64,000 nt of DNA from Komagataeibacter xylinus. GTDB lineage: Bacteria > Pseudomonadota > Alphaproteobacteria > Acetobacterales > Acetobacteraceae. The DNA is taken from contig NZ_JARWSK010000002.1 in NCBI RefSeq assembly GCF_031081985.1, positions 372,001-436,000 on the forward strand, written 5' to 3'. The stretch's first letter is position 1; each line of letters begins with the position of its first letter. The notes beneath the pieces were generated by a model. The model made no database searches, had not been told where the DNA came from, and saw nothing but the letters and a program-made list of their open reading frames with translations. This document shows, piece by piece, positions 44,347 to 53,346 of this stretch. A program made the position numbers and the translations under genes.

Positions 44347-44856
44347 GTGTCCCCTTTTCCCGGCCTTGTGCCTGATGAATCTGTTGATGGCGTTGCCCAC
44401 CTGATCCAGACGGCGCTGACGCCGGTGTTCATGCTGTCAGGCATCGGCACGTTGCTCAACATGTTCAACACGCGGCTTGCCCGCGTCAGCGACCATATCG
44501 AGACCGTGCGCGACAAGCTGGAAAATGCCGATGACAAGAAGGGCAGTGAAAGCAGCGCCGTGCTGCTGCGCCGCCTGACCCACCTGCATTACCGCACCCT
44601 GCTGCTTGATGCCGCCATCCTGTTTGGCGGGGTCGGCGGGGCTTCGGCCTGCGGGTCGGCCTTTGCGCTTTTTCTGGGCAGCGTGCGCGATTCCGCCATT
44701 GCGTGGTGGCTGGTGCTCATGTTTGGCAATGCGCTGGTGTGCACGGTCATTGCGCTGGCCATGTTTCTGGGTGACAGCATCGTTGCGTGGCATGGCCTGC
44801 GCGTGACCACCTTCCTGCCGCATAAGCAGGAAATGCTCGAAAGCCAGGTGGACTGA
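44347..44856 (+). CDS. DUF2721 family membrane protein
   Basis: A 169-residue membrane protein: the N-terminal helix AHLIQTALTPVFMLSGIGTLLNMFNTRLARVSDHIETVRDKL, a charged linker, two further helices (LLLDAAILFGGVGGASACGSAFALFLG, WWLVLMFGNALVCTVIALAMFLGDSI). This is the DUF2721 pattern; its function is unknown. The start is GTG 44347 with AAGGA 11 bases upstream. It is convergent with the ThiY-like gene, with a palindromic element filling the gap. Confidence 0.85.
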   Translation: MSPFPGLVPDESVDGVAHLIQTALTPVFMLSGIGTLLNMFNTRLARVSDHIETVRDKLENADDKKGSESSAVLLRRLTHLHYRTLLLDAAILFGGVGGASACGSAFALFLGSVRDSAIAWWLVLMFGNALVCTVIALAMFLGDSIVAWHGLRVTTFLPHKQEMLESQVD

Positions 44857-44859
44857 AAA

Positions 44860-44943
44860 CAAAGAAGTTTCTGGGTGCCGCCTTTTTTCAAAAAGGCGGC
44901 GTTACCTGAAGCTTCTTGAAAAAGGCTTTACCCAAAACTTTTA
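44860..44943 (+). repeat. Dispersed three-stem palindromic element, copy 6
   Basis: Begins 4 bases after the DUF2721 stop and ends 5 bases before the stop of the convergent ThiY-like gene, so it fills the whole gap. Hairpin 1 is perfect; hairpin 2 is degenerate (GAAGCTTCTTGAAAAAGGCTT). The outer arms are AAGTTTCTGGGTG and ACCCAAAACTT. Confidence 0.9.
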
Positions 44944-44947
44944 CCAT

Positions 44948-45940
44948 TCAGGGTGATGCGGGCGTGCTGGAGGGATCCAGCGCATACTGATCCAGCACAA
45001 TGTCATGCGTCATCAGCCCATGCGCGTGCAGGAAGGCGGCAAAGGCCTCGTAGCGCGGCCGGTTGAGCAGGGCGGGCTGCTTGCACAGGCGTGGCAGCGT
45101 GGCCTGCCAGGCCGCGCGGTTGAGCGGCGTGTCGAGTTCCGGGTGGTCATGAATGGCCTGGGCCAGAATGGCGTCGGGGTGGTTGATCAGCGTGTTCGTG
45201 CCCTCGGCCAGTGCCTCCATGAAGGCCTTGATCCACGCATCATGCCCATGGGCGCGGGCGGCGAGAAAGATCAGTTCATCGGCGATCGGCACGCCGTGTT
45301 CCTCGGGGTAGAAGGCGGAAACCTTTATGCCCTTCTGCTGCAGGTCGAGCAGTTCATAGGTGCGCACCGCACCGATCACGCCATCGACCGCATGGCTGAT
45401 CAGGGCCTGTTCAAGCTGGAAATTGACATTCACCTGCCTGACATCGCCCAGGCCCAGCCCCACCGAATGCAGCATGGCGTCAAGCGAGGCATCATCCACG
45501 CCCGGCATGGAAATGCCGATGGTCCTGCCCTTGAGTTCCGCAAGGTCGTGAATGTTAGCCCCGGTAATCAGCACGTTCAGTGGCGTGTCGATCAGCGTGC
45601 CCACGCGCACCAGCGGAATGTTCTGGTCGGCCAGCATGCCAAGCTGCGCCTGATAGGACACGGCAAGGTCAGCCTGCCCTGCCGCCACCAGGCGCGGCGG
45701 CGAGCCGGGATCGGCGGGGGCGATGAGTTTGACATCCAGCCCGTGGCGGGCAAACGCCCCGCTGTACTGCGCGGCCAGAAGGCTGGCATGGTCGGCATTG
45801 AGGAACCAGTCCAGCACGACCGTGACCGACTGTCCCGCTGCCAGGGCAGGGCGGGCCGTGAGCGTGCAGGCCAAAATGGCCATCATGCCCAGCGCGTGCC
45901 TGAAGATGTGCATGATACGGAAAAGCCCCCTGGCCAGCAT
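44948..45940 (-). CDS. ThiY-like periplasmic substrate-binding protein (NMT1/THI5-like)
   Basis: ABC-transporter binding protein for a thiamine pyrimidine precursor such as N-formyl-HMP. It has a signal peptide (IFRHALGMMAILACTLTARP, cleavage near ALA). The mature part begins VTVVLDWFLNADHASLLAAQYSGAFARHGLDVKLI, the NMT1 signature, followed by AGQADLAVSYQAQ and LKGRTIGISMPGVDDASL. A TPP riboswitch 59 bases upstream strongly supports a thiamine role. The permease and ATPase genes (thiX, thiZ) are not adjacent. The start is uncertain: ATG 45940 or ATG 45913; both leave the signal peptide intact. Confidence 0.9.
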   Translation of the reverse strand: MLARGLFRIMHIFRHALGMMAILACTLTARPALAAGQSVTVVLDWFLNADHASLLAAQYSGAFARHGLDVKLIAPADPGSPPRLVAAGQADLAVSYQAQLGMLADQNIPLVRVGTLIDTPLNVLITGANIHDLAELKGRTIGISMPGVDDASLDAMLHSVGLGLGDVRQVNVNFQLEQALISHAVDGVIGAVRTYELLDLQQKGIKVSAFYPEEHGVPIADELIFLAARAHGHDAWIKAFMEALAEGTNTLINHPDAILAQAIHDHPELDTPLNRAAWQATLPRLCKQPALLNRPRYEAFAAFLHAHGLMTHDIVLDQYALDPSSTPASP

Positions 45941-45998
45941 GGACGTGGAACACGCGGCACGCAGGGAGCGGTCTCATGGCCCCGTGTCGTGGGGCCGT

Positions 45999-46076
45999 GC
46001 TGCCTCCCTTCGCTGGCATGACCCAGATCAGGTTCAACGGGTGTGATCTCAGCCCATCAATAAGGGGCACCCCGGT
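45999..46076 (-). promoter_or_regulatory. TPP riboswitch (THI element)
   Basis: On the minus strand the aptamer is complete: GGGGTGCCCCTT, then GATGGGCTGAGAT, CACCCGTTGAACCTGATCT and GGGTCATGCCAGCGAAGGGA, all invariant TPP-box parts. It controls the ThiY-like gene downstream. A GGCCCC/GGGGCC hairpin (45978-45996) follows the aptamer without a U run, so control may be at translation or through that hairpin. The aptamer is seen; the expression platform is inferred. Confidence 0.97.
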
Positions 46077-46138
46077 CAGGCGGCACAGTGTGGGCACGCG
46101 CGGCTTGCGTCAAGTCACGGATGCCCGAGCGTGTGGTC

Positions 46139-47350
46139 TTATGCGCTGTGCTGGCGCATTTCACGCCGCGCGCAAAGCGGCAGCAGCACGAGGAAGTAGC
46201 TGAAGTAGTAAAGGGCCGCGATCCGTCCCGCAATCATCCAGCCGCCTTCGGCATGGTGGCGGCCGACCAGCCCCATCAGCACGAAGGCCATGACCAGCCC
46301 CGCCATGCCAAGGCGGCAGGCCGGGCGTTCGCGTGCCGAGCGGATGGGCGAGCGGTCAAGCCAGGGCACCACGAACAGGATGAGGATGGAGCCTGCCGCC
46401 GCCACCAGCCCGCCGAATTTGGAGGGCACGGATTGCAGCAGCCCGTAAAACGGCAGGAAATACCATTCCGGCTCGATATCGGCCGGCGTGTGCATGGGGT
46501 TGGCGGGGCGGTAGTTTTCCGGCTCGCTCAGCAGGTCGGGCCACAGGAAGGCAAGGGCCACGAACACCAGCGCGAACAGCACGAGCCCGGTCAGGTCCTT
46601 GGTGGTGTAATAGGGGTGGAAGGGCACGCTCTCTTTCGCGGGCACCGGCCTGCCGGAGGGGTTGTTCGGCCCGCTGACATGCAGTGCCGCCACATGCAGC
46701 GCCACCACCGCCACGATGGCAAATGCCATGAGGAAGTGTAGCACGAAGAAGCGGTGGATGAAGATATCCCCCAGCGTGTCGCTGCCTTCCATGATGTGTT
46801 CAAGCATGGGGCCGATTCCCGGCACGGCGCCCACCGCCTTGCCCGCCACGTCAGCGCCCCAGTACGACATCTGCCCCCATGGCAGCACGTAGCCTGCAAA
46901 TGCCGTAATCATGACCATGAGCAGCAGCCCCAGCCCGCTGAGCCACAGGATCTCGCGCGGCTGCTTGTAGGAGCCGTAATACAGTCCCCGGAAGAGGTGG
47001 ATATAAAGTGCCGCCATGAACAGACTGGCCCCTGTCATGTGCATCGCGCGCAGCATCCACCCGCCGGGGAGCTGGCGCTCGATCATCTCGACCGAGGCGA
47101 ACGCCCCGTTGGCCGTGGGCGTGTAGTTCATGGCCAGAAAAATGCCGGTGGCCAGCATGAGTACCAGCACCGCGGTCAGGATCGCTCCGAAATTCCACAG
47201 CGCGTTGAGGTTCGCGGGCATGAGGAAATCGATATATTCCTTGCGAAACCCGCTGATGACGGGAAGCCTGCGGTCAATCCATGAAAGGACGCCGCCCGAT
47301 GCAGGCTGCGCAGGCGTGGGGCTATGTTCGGGGAGGCTGGGCCCGCTCAT
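46139..47350 (-). CDS. petB: Cytochrome b of a bc1-type complex, isolated gene
   Basis: The di-heme membrane subunit of ubiquinol-cytochrome c reductase, 403 residues and about eight helices. The four heme ligands are visible in helix B (LRAMHMTGASLFMAALYIHLF) and helix D (RFFVLHFLMAFAIVAVVALH). The Qo-site PEWY is in DIEPEWYFLPFYGLL, and RGLYYGSYK and SGPNNPSG are typical. Unusually, neither the Rieske protein gene (petA) nor the cytochrome c1 gene (petC) flanks it. Upstream is a small secreted protein and downstream the thiamine gene. It may be a complex with scattered genes or a relic. Confidence 0.93.
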   Translation of the reverse strand: MSGPSLPEHSPTPAQPASGGVLSWIDRRLPVISGFRKEYIDFLMPANLNALWNFGAILTAVLVLMLATGIFLAMNYTPTANGAFASVEMIERQLPGGWMLRAMHMTGASLFMAALYIHLFRGLYYGSYKQPREILWLSGLGLLLMVMITAFAGYVLPWGQMSYWGADVAGKAVGAVPGIGPMLEHIMEGSDTLGDIFIHRFFVLHFLMAFAIVAVVALHVAALHVSGPNNPSGRPVPAKESVPFHPYYTTKDLTGLVLFALVFVALAFLWPDLLSEPENYRPANPMHTPADIEPEWYFLPFYGLLQSVPSKFGGLVAAAGSILILFVVPWLDRSPIRSARERPACRLGMAGLVMAFVLMGLVGRHHAEGGWMIAGRIAALYYFSYFLVLLPLCARREMRQHSA

Positions 47351-47466
47351 TCTCGGTTCCTGAATTCAGACGACGAAAAAAATCAGCCCCGAGTGTAGCA
47401 GCCTGGCGGGGGACGGGCACGCTCTCTTTTGCATCAGGTGGTGGCCCGGCTCTGCCGCGCAGGTCA

Positions 47467-47862
47467 TTACGCGCCCATACCGGCTTTCTGCACGGCCTGC
47501 GCACACAGCGCGTGGCGCTGGGGTATGTCGAGATCCGTCAGCCGCGCCCGCTCGGGCGTGCCAGGGTGCAGCACGCCCGCCGTGCCATAGGCGTAATCCA
47601 TGTTGCCTTTTTCATCGGGCGGCACGGCATGGGTCTTTTCAATCAGCGCGACCAGCAGGGGCGTTGCCTCATCATGCGGGGCAAGCCCGTTGCCGATACA
47701 GAAATTGAGGTACCCCGCCAGCCGCGCGCCGGGTGCCTCCGCCAGGATCGCCTGCGGGCTGGGTGCGGGGGTATTCTGCGCCATGGCCACGGGCATGCCC
47801 CCCATCAGGCCAAACCCGGTGAGTGCGCCCATCATGACTGAACGGTAGCCCATTGCCTTCAT
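47467..47862 (-). CDS. Small secreted protein of unknown function
   Basis: A 131-residue protein with a signal peptide (YRSVMMGALTGFGLMGGMPV, cleavage after AMA-Q). Two Cys (NFCIGNG and HALCAQAV) could form a disulfide. No CxxCH heme motif is present. The central part reads AILAEAPGARLAGYLNFCIGNGLAPHDEATPLLVALIEKT. I do not recognise it. It lies 116 bases upstream of cytochrome b on the same strand. The start may be ATG 47853, which has GAAGGA eight bases upstream. Confidence 0.65.
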   Translation of the reverse strand: MKAMGYRSVMMGALTGFGLMGGMPVAMAQNTPAPSPQAILAEAPGARLAGYLNFCIGNGLAPHDEATPLLVALIEKTHAVPPDEKGNMDYAYGTAGVLHPGTPERARLTDLDIPQRHALCAQAVQKAGMGA

Positions 47863-48016
47863 CCTTCATGCCAGAGCGCAGGCATGACCTGCCCTGCGCC
47901 ACGCCGTAGAACCGCGTGTGGCGGGTGAAGTTGCATGAAGCAAAGACGCAATAACGCAGGCCATCAGGGCTATGAACCCATGCGGCATCAGGTCTGATGA
48001 TATTTTTTAAGGAAAG

Positions 48017-48093
48017 TGGCGCACCCGAAAGGACTCGAACCTCTAACCCCCAGATTCGTAGTCTGGTGCTCTATCCAGTTGAGCTACGGGTGC
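48017..48093 (-). tRNA. tRNA-Arg (anticodon ACG)
   Basis: On the minus strand the fold is complete: acceptor GCACCCG/CGGGTGC, D arm with AGCTCAACTGGATAGAGC, anticodon stem CCAGA/TCTGG with loop CTACGAA (anticodon ACG, normally edited to ICG) and T arm AGAGGTTCGAGTCCTTT. The CCA is encoded. Confidence 0.97.
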
Positions 48094-48206
48094 GCTGTGA
48101 GGCGGTTTCTAGCCGAGGTGCTTGCACCCCGCAAGCCCCTTTTTTCGCTTTGGGAAAATTTTTTTGGTGGCCTGAAATGCCATCTCAGGAATGACCTGCA
48201 ATCAGG

Positions 48207-48289
48207 AAAAAGTTTTTGGTGAAGCTTTTTTCAAAAAGCTTCGAAAGAACGCCGCCTTTTTGAAAAAAGGCGGCACCCAGAAACTTTTG
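48207..48289 (-). repeat. Dispersed three-stem palindromic element, copy 7
   Basis: The only near-complete copy on the minus strand. It lies 17 bases past the stop of the minus-strand RND gene, so it keeps the same orientation to its upstream gene as the plus-strand copies. Both hairpins are perfect, and the outer arms are AAGTTTCTGGGTG and CACCAAAAACTT. Confidence 0.93.
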
Positions 48290-48305
48290 ATTTTTAAACA
48301 AGCGT

Positions 48306-51300
48306 TTATCGCCGCATCCGCGCGCGCAGTCGCTGGCCAAGTCGCCGTGTGCCGACACGGATGCGCTCCATGTACAGATAGATGACCGGCGTGGTGTAGA
48401 GTGTCAGCAACTGGCTCATCATCAGGCCACCCACCACCGTAATACCCAGCGGGCGGCGCATTTCCATGCCGTAGCCGCTATTGGTGATCAGCGGCACGGC
48501 GCCAAGGGCTGCGGCAAGCGAGGTCATGAGAATGGGGCGGAAGCGCTGGATGCACGCATCGCGTATGGCGGGGGCGGGGTCCAGGCCCCGGTCACGCTCG
48601 GCATGCAGCGCGAAATCCACGATCAGGATGGCGTTCTTCTTCACGATGCCGACGAGCAGGATCATCCCGATCATGGTGATGAGCGAGAACTCCTGCCCCA
48701 GCGCCCACAGGGCAAGCACTGCGCCCACCCCGGCCGAGGGCAGGGTGGACATGATGGTCAGCGGGTGGATGTAGCTTTCATACAATATGCCCAGGGTTAC
48801 GTAGATCGTGACAAGGGCGGCGATGAAGATCAGCACCTCGTTGATGATGGCGGATTTGAACTGCGCCGCCTGCCCGCTGAAACCCCCGTGGATGGAGGGC
48901 GGCACATGCAGGCGGATCATGGTGTCCGCAATGGCGGCGGAGGCATCGCTCAGCGCCATGCCGGGTGCGAGGTCGAAGGAAATGGCCGCCGAGACGAACC
49001 CGTCCTGGTGCGAGACGGTGATGGGCGTGACACGCGGCTCGAGGCGCGCCACATCGGAGAGCGGGATCATGGTCTCGGTGCTTGACGAGACAGCCGACCC
49101 GTTCGAGGCCCCGGCCCCGCCTGCCAGCCGGTTGGCGATCTGGTTGCGAAAGGATTGCTGGCTGAGCTGCGTGCTGCGGCTGGCCTGCGTAGTGGTCGTC
49201 GCGCGCGCGCGCACCGTGTTCGACACCGTGCCCCCGCCCGCACTCCCGCCGGAGGTGGAAATGCGCATGGAACTGAGGATCTCGGGGCTGGTGCGGTACG
49301 CATCCGCCACCTCCATTACCACATGATAGGTGGTGAGCGGGGTGGAGATGTTCGATGCCGTGCGCTGGCCAAAGGCGTCATACAGCGTGTTGCTGACCAG
49401 TTGCGGCGTAATGAGGTAACGCGCGGCAAGGTCGCGGATGATGTCGGCATGGATGGCGGCACCATTGTTCATGACATCGGTCGTGACATCGCGCATCACC
49501 GGGTTCGTGCGCAGCGCAGCCGTCAGGATCGGAGCCCATTTGTACAGGTCATCGGCATTGTCGCTGGTGAGCTGGTAGCGGTAGGCGCCCTCCTTCTGCC
49601 GCCCGCCGCCACCGCTGATGTCACCCGCCGAGAACAGCGACATGTCCAGCCCCGGTATGGCGGCGAGGCGGTCATGCACGCGGGCGATCATGTCATCTAT
49701 GGTGTCGCGGCGCTTCGCGCGGTCGTGCAACTGCGCGAAGGCCTGCCCCTCGATGTTGGTATCACCCGAAAAGGCCACGACTTCCTCCGTGTCCGGGTCG
49801 GTCGCGAGCGCGTGGCTTATGGCGCGGATCTTCTCCTTCATGGCGGGGAAGGAGGTGGTCTGGTCCGCGCGGAAGAAGCTCATGACCATGGCCACGTCCT
49901 CCTTGGGCAATATGCCCTTGGGCATGAGCACGATCACGCCGATCATCACCGCAAGGCTGGCGGGCAGGGTCAGGGCGGTGAGCACATGGTGGCGCAGTGC
50001 TACATCAAGTGTGCGTTCGTAGGCGCGCAGCAGATGCCCGTAGCCCGCCTCCAGCATATCGCCCGCCTGGCGCGGCCACCGGCGCCACCACGGCGCGGCG
50101 GGGGGCAGGGGAGCCATCTCGCCCACTTCAAGGAACAGGCTGCACATCATGGGGGTGAGGCTCAGCGCCAGCAGCAGCGATACCGTGACCGTGATGGCCA
50201 GCGTCATGGAAAACTCGAAGAACACCTTGCCCGGCGTGCCCGCCAGCAAAAGCAGCGGCAGGAACACCGCAACGAGCGAGACGGTGATGGACAGCACCGT
50301 GAACCCGATCTCGCGCGAGCCCTTCAGCGCCGCCTCGCGCCGGTTCAGCCCGGCCTCCATGTGGCGGGCAATGTTTTCGAGCACCACGATGGCGTCATCC
50401 ACCACGAAACCCGTGGCGATGGTCAGCGCCATGAGCGAGAGGATATCGAGCGAGAAGCCGAACACCGACATCAGCGCCAGCGTGCCCGCCAGCGAGATGG
50501 GCACGGTAATGGCCGGGATCAGCGTCGAGCGCAGCGTGCGCAAAAAGACCAGCACAACGCCCACCACCAGCACGACCGAGGCCAGCAGCGTCCATTTGGT
50601 ATCGGCCAGGGAGGCGCGGATCGTGATCGAGCGGTCCATGACCGGGCTCAGCGTCACCCCGCGCGGCAGGGCGGCGCGCAGGGCGGGGATTCGGGCCTTG
50701 ATGTCATCGGTCACGCGGATGACATTGGCCCCTGCGCGCGGGCGGATGATGGCCATGACCGCCTGGTGCCCGTTGAGGTAGCCGATCTGGCGTTCGTTCT
50801 CCACGCCGTTGCGCACGGTGGCGACATCGCTCAGCCGCACGGGGCGGGTGTCGCGGTAGCCGATCACGAGGTCGCGGTACTCGGCGGCGGTGCGGGCCTG
50901 GTCATTGGTGGCCAGCATGGTGCGCGTGGTGTCGTTTTCGATGATGCCCTTGGGCGTGTTGGCATTGGCCGAGGCCAGCGCCGAGCGGATATCCTCGAAC
51001 CCCAGCCCGTATTTGAACAGGGGCCACGGGTTGATGTCCACCCGCACGGCGGGCGCGGAACTGCCCGCGATCTCGACCCACCCCACGCCCTGCACCTGCG
51101 CAAGCAGGGGCTGCAGGCGCGTCTTGGCAATGTCGTACAGCGCCGATACCGGCTGTGTGTCCGAGGTGAGGGCCAGGATCAGGATCGGGTTGTCGGAGGG
51201 GTTGGCCTTCCAGTACTGCGGCTGGGACTGCAGGGTTGCGGGCATGTCGGCGCGGGCGGCGCGCAGGGCTGCCTCCACATCATTGGCGGCGGCGTCGATA

Positions 51301-51599
51301 TTGGTCGATTCATCGAATATGAGCAGGATGAAGGCGCTGTCCTGGCTTGAATCCGATTCAATCGAACTCACCCCCGCCACCTGCCCCAGCCTGCGCTCGA
51401 GCGGCGTGGTGACGGATGTGGCCATCTGCTGTGGCGAGGCGCCGGGCTGGGTTGCCATGACATAGATGACCGGCACCGCGATGTTGGGCAGGTCGCCCAC
51501 CGGCAGCAGCCGGTAGGCGAACACGCCCGAAAGCAGGATGGCCAGCGCCATGAGCGTGGTCGCCACCGGGCGCAGGATGAAGACGCGGCACAGGTTCAC
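48306..51599 (-). CDS. RND multidrug efflux permease (AcrB/MdtC-like)
   Basis: Proton-driven inner-membrane exporter, 1097 residues, with twelve helices and two large periplasmic loops. Helix 4 has the proton-relay pair in GFVVDDAIVVLENIARHMEAG, and helix 10 the Lys in GIVKKNAILIVDFALHAE. It starts VNLCRVFILRPVATTLMALAILLSG, typical of MdtB/MdtC. A Ser/Thr/Gly-rich insert of about 60 residues (near 780-840, containing STSGGSAGGGTVSNT) interrupts the second periplasmic loop. No membrane fusion protein or TolC-type gene is adjacent. GTG start with GGAAG upstream; an SDR gene precedes it by 49 bases. Confidence 0.93.
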   Translation of the reverse strand: MNLCRVFILRPVATTLMALAILLSGVFAYRLLPVGDLPNIAVPVIYVMATQPGASPQQMATSVTTPLERRLGQVAGVSSIESDSSQDSAFILLIFDESTNIDAAANDVEAALRAARADMPATLQSQPQYWKANPSDNPILILALTSDTQPVSALYDIAKTRLQPLLAQVQGVGWVEIAGSSAPAVRVDINPWPLFKYGLGFEDIRSALASANANTPKGIIENDTTRTMLATNDQARTAAEYRDLVIGYRDTRPVRLSDVATVRNGVENERQIGYLNGHQAVMAIIRPRAGANVIRVTDDIKARIPALRAALPRGVTLSPVMDRSITIRASLADTKWTLLASVVLVVGVVLVFLRTLRSTLIPAITVPISLAGTLALMSVFGFSLDILSLMALTIATGFVVDDAIVVLENIARHMEAGLNRREAALKGSREIGFTVLSITVSLVAVFLPLLLLAGTPGKVFFEFSMTLAITVTVSLLLALSLTPMMCSLFLEVGEMAPLPPAAPWWRRWPRQAGDMLEAGYGHLLRAYERTLDVALRHHVLTALTLPASLAVMIGVIVLMPKGILPKEDVAMVMSFFRADQTTSFPAMKEKIRAISHALATDPDTEEVVAFSGDTNIEGQAFAQLHDRAKRRDTIDDMIARVHDRLAAIPGLDMSLFSAGDISGGGGRQKEGAYRYQLTSDNADDLYKWAPILTAALRTNPVMRDVTTDVMNNGAAIHADIIRDLAARYLITPQLVSNTLYDAFGQRTASNISTPLTTYHVVMEVADAYRTSPEILSSMRISTSGGSAGGGTVSNTVRARATTTTQASRSTQLSQQSFRNQIANRLAGGAGASNGSAVSSSTETMIPLSDVARLEPRVTPITVSHQDGFVSAAISFDLAPGMALSDASAAIADTMIRLHVPPSIHGGFSGQAAQFKSAIINEVLIFIAALVTIYVTLGILYESYIHPLTIMSTLPSAGVGAVLALWALGQEFSLITMIGMILLVGIVKKNAILIVDFALHAERDRGLDPAPAIRDACIQRFRPILMTSLAAALGAVPLITNSGYGMEMRRPLGITVVGGLMMSQLLTLYTTPVIYLYMERIRVGTRRLGQRLRARMRR

Positions 51600-51648
51600 G
51601 GCAGGCTTCCGTTGTCCGTGGCCGTCCTGCTGCTTCGGGGGGTTTTGT

Positions 51649-52479
51649 TCATGAAGACGGGGCGGCGTCCGGCGTCAGCCCGGTTTCGGGCATGGTGCCT
51701 GCCTGACCTGCGGGCTGGCGGAAGTAGTAATGCTCGGCAATGGAGATGGGCAGCAGGTCCATGAAGCGCGAACCCGCCGCCAGCCACCACGGGAAGGCGA
51801 TGCGCCGCCTGCCGCGCGCAATGCCGGACAGGATGGCGCGCACGGCATCGCCTGTCTGGGTCAGGCCGGGCATGTGAAAATTGTTCTGCGCTGTCATGGG
51901 CGTGGCCACGAACCCGCAGCTCACGCTGGTCATGACAATGCCCGCGCGCTTCATGTTCGCTCCCGTCGCCACCATGAAGCGGTCCACCGCCGCCTTGGAG
52001 GCACAATAGGACGGCGTGCCGGGAAACGACACCAGCCCCGCCACCGAGGCCATGGCGCAGATGCGCCCGCGCACCCCGTCCACCCCGCGTGGCTGGCCGC
52101 GCATGACATGCAGCGCGGGCAGCACCGTGTTCAGCACGCCATCGACATTGGTGTCGAACATGCGGCGGATCTGGGCATCAGGCTCATAGGGCGCATCCGC
52201 CCCGCCCCGGGTCGAGGCGGTAATGCCCGCCCCCGCGAAGACGAGGTCGAGCGTGCCGGCTTTGGTGATCCATTCTTCCATGCCGGCCGCGTCGCGCACG
52301 TCCTGCACTTTCACGCGGGCATCCGCCCCGCGCGCGATGCAGGCGGTGGCCACGGCCTCGAGGTTGCGGGCATTGCGCCCGCCAAGGTGCAGCGTGCGGC
52401 CAGGGCGTGCGAGGGCGAGGGCAAGACCGCGCCCGATTCCGGACGAGGCGCCTGTTATGAGTATCGAATCCTGTTTCAT
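51649..52479 (-). CDS. Short-chain dehydrogenase/reductase
   Basis: A classical SDR of 276 residues. The NAD(P)-binding motif is TGASSGIGRGLALALARPGR (residues 9-28), with AGAG, MASVAGLVSF (catalytic Ser) and PSYCASKAAVDRF (YxxxK). An Arg after the first strand (GGRNARN) suggests NADP. The C-terminal region ends in a hydrophobic stretch with SRFMDLLPISIAEHYYFRQP. The substrate is unknown. It lies upstream of the RND permease on the same strand and is divergent from gmk. The start may be ATG 52494. Confidence 0.88.
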   Translation of the reverse strand: MKQDSILITGASSGIGRGLALALARPGRTLHLGGRNARNLEAVATACIARGADARVKVQDVRDAAGMEEWITKAGTLDLVFAGAGITASTRGGADAPYEPDAQIRRMFDTNVDGVLNTVLPALHVMRGQPRGVDGVRGRICAMASVAGLVSFPGTPSYCASKAAVDRFMVATGANMKRAGIVMTSVSCGFVATPMTAQNNFHMPGLTQTGDAVRAILSGIARGRRRIAFPWWLAAGSRFMDLLPISIAEHYYFRQPAGQAGTMPETGLTPDAAPSS

Positions 52480-52572
52480 ATTCGCAGAATACATACACCC
52501 TGTTAGAACTGCGCTACCCCGTTTGCCTACCCGGCCTGCATTTGCACAGGACCGCCGACCCAGGAGAGCCGC

Positions 52573-53235
52573 ATGAGCCAGCCCGCCACCCCCACCCGCC
52601 CAACCCCCGTGGCGCCGGTCAGGCGCAGGGGGGTCTGCCTGGTCATTTCCGCCCCGTCGGGTGCGGGCAAGTCCACCATTGCCAACGCCCTGCGCGCCTC
52701 CGAGCCGCAGCTGCTGCACTCTGTCTCGGTCACCACGCGCCAGCCCCGTCCCGGCGAGAGCGATGGCGTGCACTACCATTTTCGCAGCATGGACGAATTC
52801 AACCGCATGGCCGAGACAGGCGAGATGCTGGAATGGGCCACCGTGTTCGGCCGTGGCTACGGCACGCCGCGCGCGCCGGTCGAGCAGGCGCTGGCCGATG
52901 GGCGCGACATGGTGTTCGACATTGACTGGCAGGGCCACCGCCAGATCCGTGAGGCGCTGCCCGATGACGTGATCAGCCTGTTCGTGCTGCCGCCCTCGAT
53001 CGAGGAACTCGAGCGCCGCCTCAACGGCCGCGCATCTGACGAGGCCGACGAGATCGCGCGCCGCATGCAGGCCGCGCGTGACGAAATTTCGCACTGGAAC
53101 GAATTCGATCACGTTATCATCAATTCCGACCTCGATCAGGCCATTGCCGAGGCCCGCGCCGTGCTCGTCGCAGCCCGCCTCGAGCGCCACCGCCAGGTGG
53201 GGCTGATCGATCTCGTGGCCAGTTTTGGCGTGTAA
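52573..53235 (+). CDS. gmk: Guanylate kinase
   Basis: Phosphorylates GMP to GDP. The 220 residues show the P-loop SAPSGAGKST (26-35), the GMP-binding SVSVTTRQPRPGESDGVHYHF and the segments MLEWATVFGRGYGTPRAPVE, VFDIDWQGHRQI and RRLNGRASDEADEIARRM. CAGGAGAGC gives a good ribosome site. It is directly followed by a palindromic element. Confidence 0.97.
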   Translation: MSQPATPTRPTPVAPVRRRGVCLVISAPSGAGKSTIANALRASEPQLLHSVSVTTRQPRPGESDGVHYHFRSMDEFNRMAETGEMLEWATVFGRGYGTPRAPVEQALADGRDMVFDIDWQGHRQIREALPDDVISLFVLPPSIEELERRLNGRASDEADEIARRMQAARDEISHWNEFDHVIINSDLDQAIAEARAVLVAARLERHRQVGLIDLVASFGV

Positions 53236-53262
53236 GCACGCGCTTCATCGCGGGGCGTGAGG

Positions 53263-53346
53263 GATAAAGTTTCGGTGCGCCGTCTTTTTCAGGGAAGGCG
53301 GCGTTATCGAAGCTTTTTGGAAAAAAGCTTCACCAAAAACTTTTTC
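53263..53346 (+). repeat. Dispersed three-stem palindromic element, copy 8
   Basis: It starts 28 bases after the gmk stop. Hairpin 1 is eroded (GCCGTCTTTTTCAGGGAAGGCGGC); hairpin 2 (GAAGCTTTTTGGAAAAAAGC) is close to consensus. The open frame upstream of the Bcr/CflA gene runs through this repeat and is not coding there. Confidence 0.88.

Noticed and set aside
49155-51350. A 731-residue plus-strand open frame opposite the RND exporter
   Set aside because: Very rich in His, Arg and Gly, no membrane or known motif; it is the complement of a conserved exporter gene.
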